A DNA stretch of 64,000 nucleotides from Clostridia bacterium. Lineage in GTDB: Bacteria > Bacillota > Clostridia > Christensenellales > Aristaeellaceae. A model generated the notes under the pieces. That model had not been told where the DNA came from. It searched no databases and worked only from the letters and a program-made list of their open reading frames with translations. Position 1 is the stretch's first letter; the number at the start of each line of letters is the position of its first letter. Of the stretch, positions 53,615 through 62,121 are shown one piece after another. The translations under genes and the position numbers were made by a program. The stretch spans positions 160,371 to 224,370 of the forward strand of contig JAFXUZ010000029.1 in NCBI GenBank assembly GCA_017524725.1. Reading direction: 5' to 3'.

Positions 53615-54742
53615 ATGAAAAAGTTTATCTGTGTTCTTCTGGCTGCCTTGATGTGCCTGAGCCTGGCCGCGGCCGCGGCTGACGAGGCCGGTATCCGTAT
53701 CGGCATCATCGGCCCCTTCACCGGCCCCGCCGCCGCATATGGCACCGCCGTACGCGACGCCGCCCTGATCGCCGCCGAGGAGATCAACGCCGAGGGCGGC
53801 CTGCAGATCATCATCGACGCGCAGGACGACGAGCACAACACCGAAAAATCCGTCAACGCCTACAACACCCTGAAGGACAACGGCGTCCAGCTGATCCTGG
53901 GCACCGTGACCACCTCTCCCTGCATCGCCGTCAGCGTGTACGCTGCTGAGGACCGCATCCTGATGCTGACTCCCTCCGCGTCTTCTCCCGACGTGCTGGA
54001 AAGCGACAACAACACCGTTTTCCAGGTCTGCTTCACCGATCCCGCCCAGGGCGCCCTGTCCGCGCAGTACATCGCCGAAAAGGGCCTGGCCAAGAAGGTC
54101 GGCGTCATCTACAACAACGGCGACGCCTATTCCACCGGCATCTATGAGACCTTTGCCGAGGAAGCCAAGACCGTGGGCCTCGAGCTGGTCGCAGAGTCCA
54201 CCTTCACCGACGCCGACACCGATTTCTCCGTGCAGGTGGCCGCGATGAAGAACGCCGGCGCCGAACTGGTGTTCCTGCCCATCTACTACACCCCCGCCGC
54301 GATGATCTTCAACGCCGCCAAGAACGCTGACTACGCTCCTGTTTTCTTCGGCGTTGACGGCATGGACGGCATCCTGACCCTGGAAGGCTTCGACAAGTCC
54401 CTGGCCGAGGGCGTGTATCTGCTGACCCCCTTCTCTGCCGACGCGGACAACGAAACCACAAAGAACTTCGTGGCCAAGTACACCGAACGTTACGGCTCCA
54501 CCCCCAACCAGTTTGCCGCCGACGCCTATGACGGCGTGGGCATCCTGTACGTCTGCTGCGTCAGCGCCGGCATCACCCCCGAGACTCCCGCCGCGGAAGC
54601 CTGCGAACTGGTGATGAACGAACTGCTCCATATGCAGTACGACGGCCTGACCGGAACCATGACCTGGAACGAGGACGGCACCGTGACCAAGAGCCCCAAG
54701 GCCGTGATCATCAAGGACGGCGCCTACGTTTCCGCTCCGTAA
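53615..54742 (+). CDS. branched-chain amino acid ABC transporter substrate-binding protein (cluster 2)
   Basis: This 375-residue exported binding protein is of the LIV type I fold. The signal peptide MKKFICVLLAALMCLSLAAA is followed by AADEAG. The cysteine at residue 14 is preceded by Met and is not in a proper lipobox, so cleavage by signal peptidase I is expected. The mature part begins IRIGIIGPFTGPAAAYGTAV and includes ILGTVTTSPCIAVSVYAAED. A strong AAGGAGG precedes the ATG. The codons are extremely biased (GCC, GGC, ATC), suggesting high expression. Confidence 0.93.
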   Translation: MKKFICVLLAALMCLSLAAAAADEAGIRIGIIGPFTGPAAAYGTAVRDAALIAAEEINAEGGLQIIIDAQDDEHNTEKSVNAYNTLKDNGVQLILGTVTTSPCIAVSVYAAEDRILMLTPSASSPDVLESDNNTVFQVCFTDPAQGALSAQYIAEKGLAKKVGVIYNNGDAYSTGIYETFAEEAKTVGLELVAESTFTDADTDFSVQVAAMKNAGAELVFLPIYYTPAAMIFNAAKNADYAPVFFGVDGMDGILTLEGFDKSLAEGVYLLTPFSADADNETTKNFVAKYTERYGSTPNQFAADAYDGVGILYVCCVSAGITPETPAAEACELVMNELLHMQYDGLTGTMTWNEDGTVTKSPKAVIIKDGAYVSAP

Positions 54743-54756
54743 GATTTTCTGCCGAT

Positions 54757-54785
54757 CCCGCGGGAAGGCAGTCCCTTCCCGCGGG
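54757..54785 (+). promoter_or_regulatory. stable hairpin after the cluster 2 binding-protein gene
   Basis: A twelve-base-pair stem CCCGCGGGAAGG / CCTTCCCGCGGG lies just after the stop codon, without a T run. It probably stabilises the upstream mRNA or causes partial termination, giving more binding protein than permease. Confidence 0.6.
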
Positions 54786-54825
54786 TCTCCCATACTTTGA
54801 TCCCCCGGGACCATGGAAGCGGTGA

Positions 54826-54866
54826 GGGCGCCGCCGCCTTAAGGCGGCTACGCCCCCGCGGCTTTT
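54826..54866 (+). terminator. second hairpin in the livJ-livH spacer, possible partial terminator
   Basis: GGGCG and CGCCC (54826-54830/54851-54855) enclose a perfect GCCGCCTTAAGGCGGC palindrome and are followed shortly by CTTTTT. It lies about 80 bases before livH. Confidence 0.5.
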
Positions 54867-54949
54867 TGCGGTTTCAGGGGGACCGTTCTGCCCTGCGGCG
54901 GGAACGGGCAAACAAGAAGTTTTTCGGTAAAAAAAGGGGTTGATATCGG

Positions 54950-55840
54950 ATGGCACAATTCCTGGAGGCGCTGATCAACGGCATCAGTCTGGGAAGTCTG
55001 TACGCGATCATCGCGCTGGGGTATTCCATGGTGTACGGCATTGCCAAAATGCTCAACTTTGCCCATGGGGACGTGATCATGGTGGGCGGCTATATCGTGT
55101 TCATCGTGCTGATCAACATGGGTATGCCCGCCATTGTGGCCATCCTGGCCGCCATGCTGGTCTGCGTCCTTCTGGGCATCACCATCGAGGGCCTGGCGTA
55201 CAGGCCGCTGAGGCAGGCGACATCCCTGGCTGTTCTGATCACGGCCATCGGTGTCAGCTACTTCCTGCAGAACGCCGCGCAGCTGATCTGGGGCGCGAAC
55301 CCCAGGTTCTTTACCATCATGAATTACGGCAACATCCCCGTTATACTGGGAAATGACCAGTTCAACATCTCCGTCGGCAAGCTCTGCTCCGTGGGCGTTT
55401 CGGTGGTCATCATGCTGGGACTCAGCTTTTTCACCGGAAAGACCAAAATGGGCAAATCCATGCGGGCGGTGAGCGAGGACCGCGGGGCCGCGGAGCTGAT
55501 GGGCATCAACGTCAACAGGACCATCGCCCTGACCTTCGCCATCGGCTCAGCCCTGGCGGGGGTAGCCGGCGCGATGCTGGTGGGCGTGTACGGTGTGCAG
55601 CTTTCGCCCACCACCGGCGCCATGCCGGGCATCAAGGCCTTTACCGCGGCTGTTTTCGGCGGCATCGGGTCCATCCCCGGCGCAATGATCGGCGGCATCC
55701 TGATCGGTGTTATCGAGATCCTGGTGGGCACCTTTATTTCCACCGACCTGAAGGACGCCCTGACCTTCGCCGTGCTGATCATCATGCTGGTGGTCAAGCC
55801 CACAGGCCTGCTCGGCAAGCCGATCCGGGAGAAAGTGTGA
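54950..55840 (+). CDS. livH: branched-chain amino acid ABC permease LivH (cluster 2)
   Basis: This 296-residue permease has about eight helices and the LivH motifs YAIIALGYSMVYGIAKMLNF and AHGDVIMVG, the loop GKSMRAVSEDRGAAELMGIN, and AVFGGIGSIPGAMIGGILIG. It is clearly paralogous to the cluster 1 permease at 25836. It is followed ten bases later by livM. Confidence 0.94.
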   Translation: MAQFLEALINGISLGSLYAIIALGYSMVYGIAKMLNFAHGDVIMVGGYIVFIVLINMGMPAIVAILAAMLVCVLLGITIEGLAYRPLRQATSLAVLITAIGVSYFLQNAAQLIWGANPRFFTIMNYGNIPVILGNDQFNISVGKLCSVGVSVVIMLGLSFFTGKTKMGKSMRAVSEDRGAAELMGINVNRTIALTFAIGSALAGVAGAMLVGVYGVQLSPTTGAMPGIKAFTAAVFGGIGSIPGAMIGGILIGVIEILVGTFISTDLKDALTFAVLIIMLVVKPTGLLGKPIREKV

Positions 55841-55850
55841 GGTGAGCGGG

Positions 55851-56933
55851 ATGACGACAAGCAAAAAGAACACTCTGATCACCCTGGTCACCCTGGCGGT
55901 CGTGACCGCAGTTTTCCTCATCTGTCAGGTGGGGGTCAATACCGGCACCGCGTGGATGTCCTCCACGCTCAAGGGCCAATTGGTGAACATCTGCGCCTGG
56001 ATCATGATGGCCGTATCCCTGAACCTGGTGGTCGGCATCAGCGGCGAATTGAGCCTGGGCCACGCGGGATTCATGAGCATCGGCGCCTTTACCGCCATCA
56101 TTATCGCCAGCTGGCTCAAGAGGGGCAAGGGCATGGATTCCTCCTGGCTCCGCTTTGTCATCAGCGCGGTGGCCGCCGTGGGGATCTCGGGCCTGCTAGG
56201 CTTCCTGATCGGAATCCCGGTGCTGCGCCTGAGGGGCGATTACCTCGCCATCGTCACTCTGGCTTTCGGCCAGATCATCTCCAACGTGATCCGCCTTCTG
56301 TACGTCACGGTGGAGACCGACACCGGCGCCTTGCACATGGCCCTGAAGATCGGCACCGGCACGCCGAAGCTGGCCGGAAAGGATATCATCAAGGGTGCCC
56401 AGGGCGCCAGCCGCATGCCCCAGGATTCCACCTTTGTGATCGGCTTCATCCTGGTGATCATCACCCTGGTGGTGGTGTTCAACCTGACCAATTCCCGCTC
56501 CGGGCGGGCCATCAAGGCCATCCGGGACAACCGCATTGCCGCGGAGGCCATGGGGCTGAAGGTGACCAAATACAAGCTGATGGCTTTTGTTACCGGCTCC
56601 GCCCTGGCCGGCCTGGCCGGCGCGCTGTACGGGCTGAACCAGTCCAGCCTCCAGGCCGGGTTCTTTGAATACAACAAATCCATCGAAGTCCTGGTGTATG
56701 TGGTGCTGGGCGGCATCGGCACCATTCCCGGCTCCATCGTTTCGGCCACGGCCCTGACGATCCTGCCAGAGGTGCTGCGCGCCTTCAGCGAATACCGCAT
56801 GCTGATCTACGCGGTGTTCCTTATCCTGGTGATGATCCTGACCAACAATCCACTTACCCGGACGTTCTTCCGCTCCCTCAGGACGAGGATCTTCGGCAGG
56901 ACCGATGAAGAAAAAAGGAGGGACCGGCTGTGA
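55851..56933 (+). CDS. livM: branched-chain amino acid ABC permease LivM (cluster 2)
   Basis: This 360-residue permease has VGISGELSLGHAGFMSIGAF, the loop GRAIKAIRDNRIAAEAMGLK and VVLGGIGTIPGSIVSATAL. ATG 55851 is chosen because GAGGTGAGCGGG precedes it; GTG 55842 is possible. Its stop overlaps the GTG start of livG. Confidence 0.93.
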   Translation: MTTSKKNTLITLVTLAVVTAVFLICQVGVNTGTAWMSSTLKGQLVNICAWIMMAVSLNLVVGISGELSLGHAGFMSIGAFTAIIIASWLKRGKGMDSSWLRFVISAVAAVGISGLLGFLIGIPVLRLRGDYLAIVTLAFGQIISNVIRLLYVTVETDTGALHMALKIGTGTPKLAGKDIIKGAQGASRMPQDSTFVIGFILVIITLVVVFNLTNSRSGRAIKAIRDNRIAAEAMGLKVTKYKLMAFVTGSALAGLAGALYGLNQSSLQAGFFEYNKSIEVLVYVVLGGIGTIPGSIVSATALTILPEVLRAFSEYRMLIYAVFLILVMILTNNPLTRTFFRSLRTRIFGRTDEEKRRDRL

Positions 56934-57790
56934 GCGAGACCAAGCGTCATTCGAATACCAGAATGGTCCCCTTCCCGTCGGACGCCATCGTCCCCGAAAG
57001 GGACCTGGGCAAGACCCCCGTTCTTGAGGCAAGGCACCTGGGCATCCAGTTCGGCGGACTCAAGGCGGTGGATGACTTCAACCTGACGGTGGGCCCCACC
57101 GAGATCGCCGGCCTGATCGGTCCCAACGGTGCGGGCAAGACCACCGTGTTCAACCTGCTGACCAAGGTGTACGAGCCCACCAGCGGCACCGTATTGATCA
57201 ACGGGCACGATACCAAGGGCCTGGACGTGGCCCACACCTGCCGTTTGGGCGTGGCGCGCACATTCCAGAACATCCGCCTGTTCGACAAGATGACGGTGGA
57301 GGAGAATATCCGCATCGGGCTGCACAATTCCATCGAATACGGCATGTTCACGGGCATACTGCGCCTGCCGGGCTACTGGAAAAAGGAAAAGCGGCAGCAC
57401 GAGGAGGTCATGCGGCTTTTGAAGATCTTCAATATGCAGGACATGGCCGACGTGCGTTCCGGAAGCCTGCCTTACGGCGCCCAGCGCCGCCTGGAGATCC
57501 TGCGCGCCCTGGCCACCGGACCAAGGCTGCTTTTGCTGGACGAGCCTGCGGCCGGCATGAACCCGAAGGAGACCGAGGACCTGATGGAGACCATCGTCCG
57601 GATCCGGGACGAATTCCAGATCGCCGTGATGCTGATCGAGCACGACATGCGCCTGGTGATGGGGATATGTGAAGGCATCTGCGTGCTGAACTTCGGCCAG
57701 GTCATTGCCAAAGGGACCGCCGAGGAGATCCAGAACAACCCGGTGGTCATCGAGGCCTATCTCGGCAAGGGGAAGGGGGAGGCCAAATGA
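56930..57790 (+). CDS. livG: branched-chain amino acid ABC transporter ATPase LivG (cluster 2)
   Basis: This 286-residue ATPase has Walker A GPNGAGKTTVFN, the LivG-type signature SLPYGAQRRLEILRAL and Walker B LLLLDEPAAGMNPKE, ending IQNNPVVIEAYLGKG. An N-terminal extension of about 30 residues precedes the ATPase domain. The start is GTG overlapping the livM stop, and the end overlaps livF (ATGA), so the four genes are translationally coupled. Confidence 0.94.
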   Translation: MSETKRHSNTRMVPFPSDAIVPERDLGKTPVLEARHLGIQFGGLKAVDDFNLTVGPTEIAGLIGPNGAGKTTVFNLLTKVYEPTSGTVLINGHDTKGLDVAHTCRLGVARTFQNIRLFDKMTVEENIRIGLHNSIEYGMFTGILRLPGYWKKEKRQHEEVMRLLKIFNMQDMADVRSGSLPYGAQRRLEILRALATGPRLLLLDEPAAGMNPKETEDLMETIVRIRDEFQIAVMLIEHDMRLVMGICEGICVLNFGQVIAKGTAEEIQNNPVVIEAYLGKGKGEAK

Positions 57791-58494
57791 GCCTTTTGTC
57801 CGTACAGGACCTGCACGTGTTTTACGGCAACATCCACGCCATCAAGGGGATCTCCTTTGACGTCAGTGAGGGCGAGATCGTTACCCTGATCGGCGCCAAC
57901 GGCGCGGGTAAATCCACCACGTTGAACACGGTCTGCGGCCTTCTGCACGCCAGGGGCGGCAGCATCACCTTCAACGGGGAGGACATCACCCGCACAAAGG
58001 CCAGCAGCATGACGGCCAAGGGCATGGTGCTCTGCCCGGAGGGGAGAAGGATCTTCCAGCAGATGACGGTCCGGGAAAACCTGGAAATGGGCGGTTTCAC
58101 CCGCCCGAAAGGTGAGATCGAGGGATCCCTTGAGCGGGTCTACAGGCAGTTCCCCCGCCTGAAGGAGAGGGAAAAGCAGGTGGCCGGCACCCTGTCCGGC
58201 GGCGAACAGCAGATGCTGGCGATGGGCAGGGCGCTGATGTCAAAGCCCAAGCTGATCATGCTGGACGAGCCGTCCATGGGCCTGGCTCCGATCCTGGTGG
58301 AACAGATCTTTGATATCATCCACGCCCTGCACGAAAACGGCTCCACCATCCTTCTGGTGGAGCAGAACGCCCAGATGGCGCTTTCGGTGGCGGACAGGGC
58401 CTATGTGCTTGAGACCGGCAAGATCACCATGACCGGTCCGGCGGAGAAACTGCTGCATGACGATGCGGTGCGCAAGGCATACCTGGGAGAATAA
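57787..58494 (+). CDS. livF: branched-chain amino acid ABC transporter ATPase LivF (cluster 2)
   Basis: This 235-residue ATPase has Walker A GANGAGKSTTLN, the signature LSGGEQQMLAMGRALM and Walker B LIMLDEPSMGLAP. It is the last gene of livJHMGF cluster 2 and close in sequence to the LivF at 23119. Confidence 0.94.
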   Translation: MSLLSVQDLHVFYGNIHAIKGISFDVSEGEIVTLIGANGAGKSTTLNTVCGLLHARGGSITFNGEDITRTKASSMTAKGMVLCPEGRRIFQQMTVRENLEMGGFTRPKGEIEGSLERVYRQFPRLKEREKQVAGTLSGGEQQMLAMGRALMSKPKLIMLDEPSMGLAPILVEQIFDIIHALHENGSTILLVEQNAQMALSVADRAYVLETGKITMTGPAEKLLHDDAVRKAYLGE

Positions 58495-58509
58495 AAATAT
58501 GAAAAGCGT

Positions 58510-58548
58510 GTACGCCGGATCCGATCAGGATCCGGCGTACGTGTTATT
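58510..58548 (+). terminator. hairpin terminator of LIV cluster 2
   Basis: A 13-base-pair stem (GTACGCCGGATCC / GGATCCGGCGTAC) with a GATCA loop is followed by GTGTTATT, just after livF. The T tract is weak. Confidence 0.7.
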
Positions 58549-58681
58549 CGGTTTCCGGCGCCAGGCGCCCTCCGCCGCCGGGAAAGGCAGGAAAGGAGGG
58601 AATTGCCGGCTTTACGCCATTTCTTCGGGCGTCATGAAGGTGGAAAACAGTCCGCAAATGTTTTTGTGGGATCCGAAGCCG

Positions 58682-60196
58682 CTAATCCGGCATTTCGTCT
58701 TCCGCTGTCCGCACCAGGGTCAGGGGCCGGCTGAAGACCGTCACGGATCGTCCGCCGGTCAGGGCAGTGACCTTCACAGTGTAATTCCCCGCGGGAGCGG
58801 GAGAAAGGTCGTTCATCCGTCCGTCCCAGGAAAAGGTGCTCCCCTGGAAACTCTGGGGACGGCTGGGAAGGGAATAGGACAGCATCCGCACGGTGCCGCC
58901 CTCCTCGTCCAGGATGGACACGGACAGGGAGCAGGGCATGGTATGGCGGACCAGGATGGCGCATTCCCTGCCCGCGCCGGGGGCGAAGGATGGATCTGTT
59001 AAGCAGGATACGGTGTTTTCCCCATCCTCGGGGTGGACCGAGATCAGCGCGGAAGCCTGCATTTCCGCGTGGCCCGAGGGCCTGGTGATCAAAAGGAGCA
59101 TCACATATCCGTAACTTTGCCCGTTCAGGCTGCCGACGGTGAGGCTCCGCTCCTTCAGGCCCGGAGTACCGGCATCCGGGGCGGCGTCCCTGTCGCTGAT
59201 CATCTGCACGCTGCCGAAGTCCCAGGCGCCCTGGGAACGGTAGATCAGCTGGTAATAGACGGTGCCGCTTTCCAATTGGGTAAAGGTGAAGCGGATGGAA
59301 GGGTCGGAGGCGGTGATGACGTTCCCGTTCAATTGAAGGTCCCGTATGATCCTGCCGCCTGAAGGCGCGCTTTGGCCCGGGGGATAGGTGTACAGCACCG
59401 TGTCCCGTCCGTCCTGTGGGTAGACCTGGGGCGTCGAAGCGGCGTAACCCGCGCCAAGGCAGGCGTACGCTTCCTGCAGGGTGACCGTGCCGTCCCGGTT
59501 GTCGTCCGCGCCGGTGCCGGGTTCGAACACCGAGGCGAGGACCGTGGCGAAATAGCTGGCCCCGTACTGGGTGCCCGGGTCGCTGTCGTCCTCGCTGTGC
59601 CAGTACCAACTTTCCTCGCTGCCGCCGGCGGAGCACAGCACCCTGTAATCCGGGTCCTGGAATACCCCGCTCCCGCGGCCGACGCTGTTCAGGCCTTTGC
59701 CGATAAAAGCGCCGCTGGTGCAGGCGTCCAGGATAACGATCTTGAGACCCGGCACCGTGTCCAGAAGGTTTTTGAGCTCCGGAGCGGTCACGATGGATTC
59801 ATCGGCCCCGTCGCTGAACACCAGGGCGCAGTTGCTTAAGGGGGCCTGGGGAGAATACAATCCGTGCGTGGAGATATAGATCAGCGATACGTCGCCGTCC
59901 CCGGCGTCGAGGAAGGTCTCAGCCACGGCCCTTTCAAGGGTGTCTAGGCCCGTGATGCTGTCGGCCTCGGTGCGGATGACCTCATACCCCCGGCTGTCGG
60001 TGGCCAGGGCCGACGCCAGGAGGGATACGTTCATCGTGGCGGCGGGGGCGGTGGATTCGCGGGTGACGAAATGGTCGCACCCGATCAGGAGCGCCCGAAG
60101 GCAGGGCCCCTTCGGCGCGGATACCGGAGGAAGGATCCCCGAAAGGAGGACGCACAGGAAATAGGCTGCGGCGCGCAGGAAAACGGCTGCCATCAT
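58682..60196 (-). CDS. secreted caspase-like (C14-type) protein with EF-hand-like loop and FlgD-like C-terminus
   Basis: This exported protein of 504 residues has an N-terminal hydrophobic signal (FLRAAAYFLCVLLSGILPPV). The caspase-like fold has the catalytic His in YISTHGLYS (about residue 111) and the Cys in IVILDACTSGAF (about residue 159), with ALLIGCDHFV as the first strand. DDNRDGTVTLQE (about 231-242) matches a twelve-residue EF-hand/dockerin-type calcium loop, and metacaspases are often calcium dependent. The last about 80 residues (FSWDGRMNDLSPAPAGNYTV) match FlgD-like Ig domains. The start at 60196 follows AAAGGAG. The substrate is unknown. Confidence 0.82.
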   Translation of the reverse strand: MMAAVFLRAAAYFLCVLLSGILPPVSAPKGPCLRALLIGCDHFVTRESTAPAATMNVSLLASALATDSRGYEVIRTEADSITGLDTLERAVAETFLDAGDGDVSLIYISTHGLYSPQAPLSNCALVFSDGADESIVTAPELKNLLDTVPGLKIVILDACTSGAFIGKGLNSVGRGSGVFQDPDYRVLCSAGGSEESWYWHSEDDSDPGTQYGASYFATVLASVFEPGTGADDNRDGTVTLQEAYACLGAGYAASTPQVYPQDGRDTVLYTYPPGQSAPSGGRIIRDLQLNGNVITASDPSIRFTFTQLESGTVYYQLIYRSQGAWDFGSVQMISDRDAAPDAGTPGLKERSLTVGSLNGQSYGYVMLLLITRPSGHAEMQASALISVHPEDGENTVSCLTDPSFAPGAGRECAILVRHTMPCSLSVSILDEEGGTVRMLSYSLPSRPQSFQGSTFSWDGRMNDLSPAPAGNYTVKVTALTGGRSVTVFSRPLTLVRTAEDEMPD

Positions 60197-60675
60197 GCGG
60201 ACTCCTTTCATCTGGATTGGGATCACAGGTCCATTATACTCCCGCCGGGCGGAGAATGAGTGAACGAAGTGTGAATATTGGCTTTGTCACGCCTTCGCAG
60301 TGGTGCAGGCGAAGCCCCGCGGCCGGGCAAGATGCACCGCGGGAAGAAAAAACATACCCGTACCTGCAATAGATCCTGCCGGCCCGGAGCCGGGCGATCC
60401 GGCTGCAAAAAAGCCCTGATCGCTTCGCAGTACGCCATTATCTCAAATACAAAAATGGCGGCAGGTGTGACATAATGCGTACGACATTTTACTCATGAGG
60501 AAATGAAGAAGATGATCCTCATACAAAACGACGAGAATAAGGTGTACCTTTTGACAAACAGTTATCTTCATTTTATGCGATCATCAAGGTTCTTTTTCCT
60601 GCGTAAAATAGATCTGGCACCGAATAAACTATTGAAAAATGGACAGATTTGTAATATAGTCCCGAGCTTGACAGT
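60197..60675. other. gene-poor, partly AT-rich spacer
   Basis: From about 60440 the base composition turns distinctly AT-rich compared with the rest of the window. A 96-codon frame (60503-60793) exists but has a poorly spaced ribosome binding site, no recognisable domain, and runs through the hairpin at 60676, so it is not called. No promoter or RNA gene could be identified. Confidence 0.5.
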
Positions 60676-60723
60676 AAAACAGGCTCAGACCCGCATGGAA
60701 TCAGGGCCTGAGCCTGTTTTGTT
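60676..60723. terminator. bidirectional terminator beside the transposase remnant
   Basis: A 13-base-pair AAAACAGGCTCAG / CTGAGCCTGTTTT stem has T runs on both strands, 80 bases beyond the transposase stop. Confidence 0.8.
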
Positions 60724-60806
60724 AATGCACATTGCAGTTACTCAAACTTCCCACATCCAAAAACGCGCCAACCTTGCACCCTGCATGCCATAGCGGCAGA
60801 AAAATA

Positions 60807-61950
60807 TCAAGCAGCTGTCGGAGCTTGGACGAAATGGCGGCAGCATGCGGGCAGGTTGTCGTAGAACTGTCGGACAAAGTTTAGGAACTGGTCCTCGGTG
60901 AGGCCGAAGTGATCACGAACGGTCTGCAACATGGCGTCTATAATCAGTCGCATCGCGTGGGCGAAGGTCGTATCAGCCAGTTCGTCCACCATTATCAGGA
61001 ACAGCTCACCGATGGTTCGGTCATCTTCGTTGCATCGCTTCTGCAGGGAGAGCAGCATGTAGCGAATGAAAACCAGCGACACATGGGCATTCAATGCGTC
61101 GTAGGACAGACAGTGGCATTCTGAACCCAGATGCATCATGGACTTACAGGTTTTGAAGAACACCTCGATATCCCAGCGCTTGCCGTAAACCCGCAGGATC
61201 TCCTCCGGCTCCAGGCCGACGTCCGTACTGATAAAGGCGATCCAGTCCTTGCGGTTATTGCGGTTGCGAACGCAGACAATTCTCGCCGGAATGGCGTTCT
61301 CCTCTCGGTCTGTCAGCGTCACGTCAACCGACAGCAGATACTTGGAGCGCCCACGGCGCTTCTTGCAGGATGCAAAGATCTGCTTGATGTTCATCCGTAT
61401 GCCGTTCAGTTCATAGAATACTTTGGAAGTTTTCTTGATCATCCCGATGCTGTCCAGTCTGCATTCCCGGCGAATCCGCAAGATTGTCTTCGGCGAGGCG
61501 AACCAGGTGTCGAACAGAACATATTTTGCCTGATGCCCTGCCTGAAGCGCCTTCTTCAGCATCTCAACCATGACGCCTGTTGCCTTGCCGGTCGCCTGCT
61601 TCCGGCGCTTCCCGGCCAGTGAACACTTGTCCATTTCTTTCTTCGGGCCAATGACATTCTTCTCATCACTGGATGCCAGGAGTCGGCCGGAGATCGGCAG
61701 GAAACTGTTCCCGTCTGACCACCCCCAGGGTCAGCAGTCGGTATCCCCGGCGGTACTTCATGGATTCATGGTCGAACACCTTTGAGCACAGCTCGGTTTT
61801 CTTCCCGCCTGTCCGGGCAAACAGCGTGTCGTCGATGATGAACACATCCTTGCGCTCTTTTGATGTCAACGGTCGGATCGTCCGGTTGATGTTTCGCTCC
61901 GAAAGCAGCAGCACAAAGGACTCAGCCAAGCCCTCAGGTTCGGTTGAATT
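60807..61950 (-). pseudogene. IS4-family transposase remnant, frameshifted and 5'-truncated
   Basis: The 3' part (60807-61634 frame) contains VLFDTWFASPKTI with the second catalytic Asp and YGKRWDIEVFFKTCK, the Y-R-E-K signature of IS4 transposases. The 5' part is in another frame and contains RPLTSKERKDVFIIDDTLFA with the first Asp and GYRLLTLG. The frames join if one base is removed from the run of five C (plus strand, 61722-61726), restoring LTLGWSDGNSFLPI. The N-terminal about 90 residues expected for the family could not be found before about 61950. No terminal inverted repeats were identified. It is almost certainly inactive. Confidence 0.8.
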
Positions 61951-62055
61951 CTTCTCGCTTTGGGCCTTTTTTAGATTCCTTCTGCGCTGACAGAGACAGT
62001 GTACCGATTTCGCTATACAAATGGAAAACCTCGGCGTACTCAGCGGATTCCGTTC

Positions 62056-62084
62056 TTGACACGGAAAACCAAATTTGTTATTGT
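62056..62084 (+). promoter_or_regulatory. promoter of the Ig-like protein genes
   Basis: TTGACA (62056-62061) and TATTGT (62079-62084) with 17-base spacing lie about 40 bases before the start at 62122. The promoter lies at the edge of the IS remnant and may derive from it. Confidence 0.6.
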
Positions 62085-62121
62085 TGTGTACGAACTTTTT
62101 TGCTTTGGAGGAGCGCTGCCC

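Noticed and set aside
60503..60793. 96-codon reading frame in the AT-rich spacer
   Set aside because: Ribosome binding site only two bases from the ATG, no recognisable domain, and the frame runs through a strong terminator hairpin.
61722..61726. Programmed frameshifting in the transposase
   Set aside because: IS4-family transposases are normally single frames, and the N-terminus is also missing, so decay is simpler. A slippery role of the C5 run cannot be fully excluded.
61999..62121. Upstream extension of the first Ig-like protein gene
   Set aside because: The signal peptide and GGAGGAG site fit the ATG at 62122; the extension overlaps the promoter.
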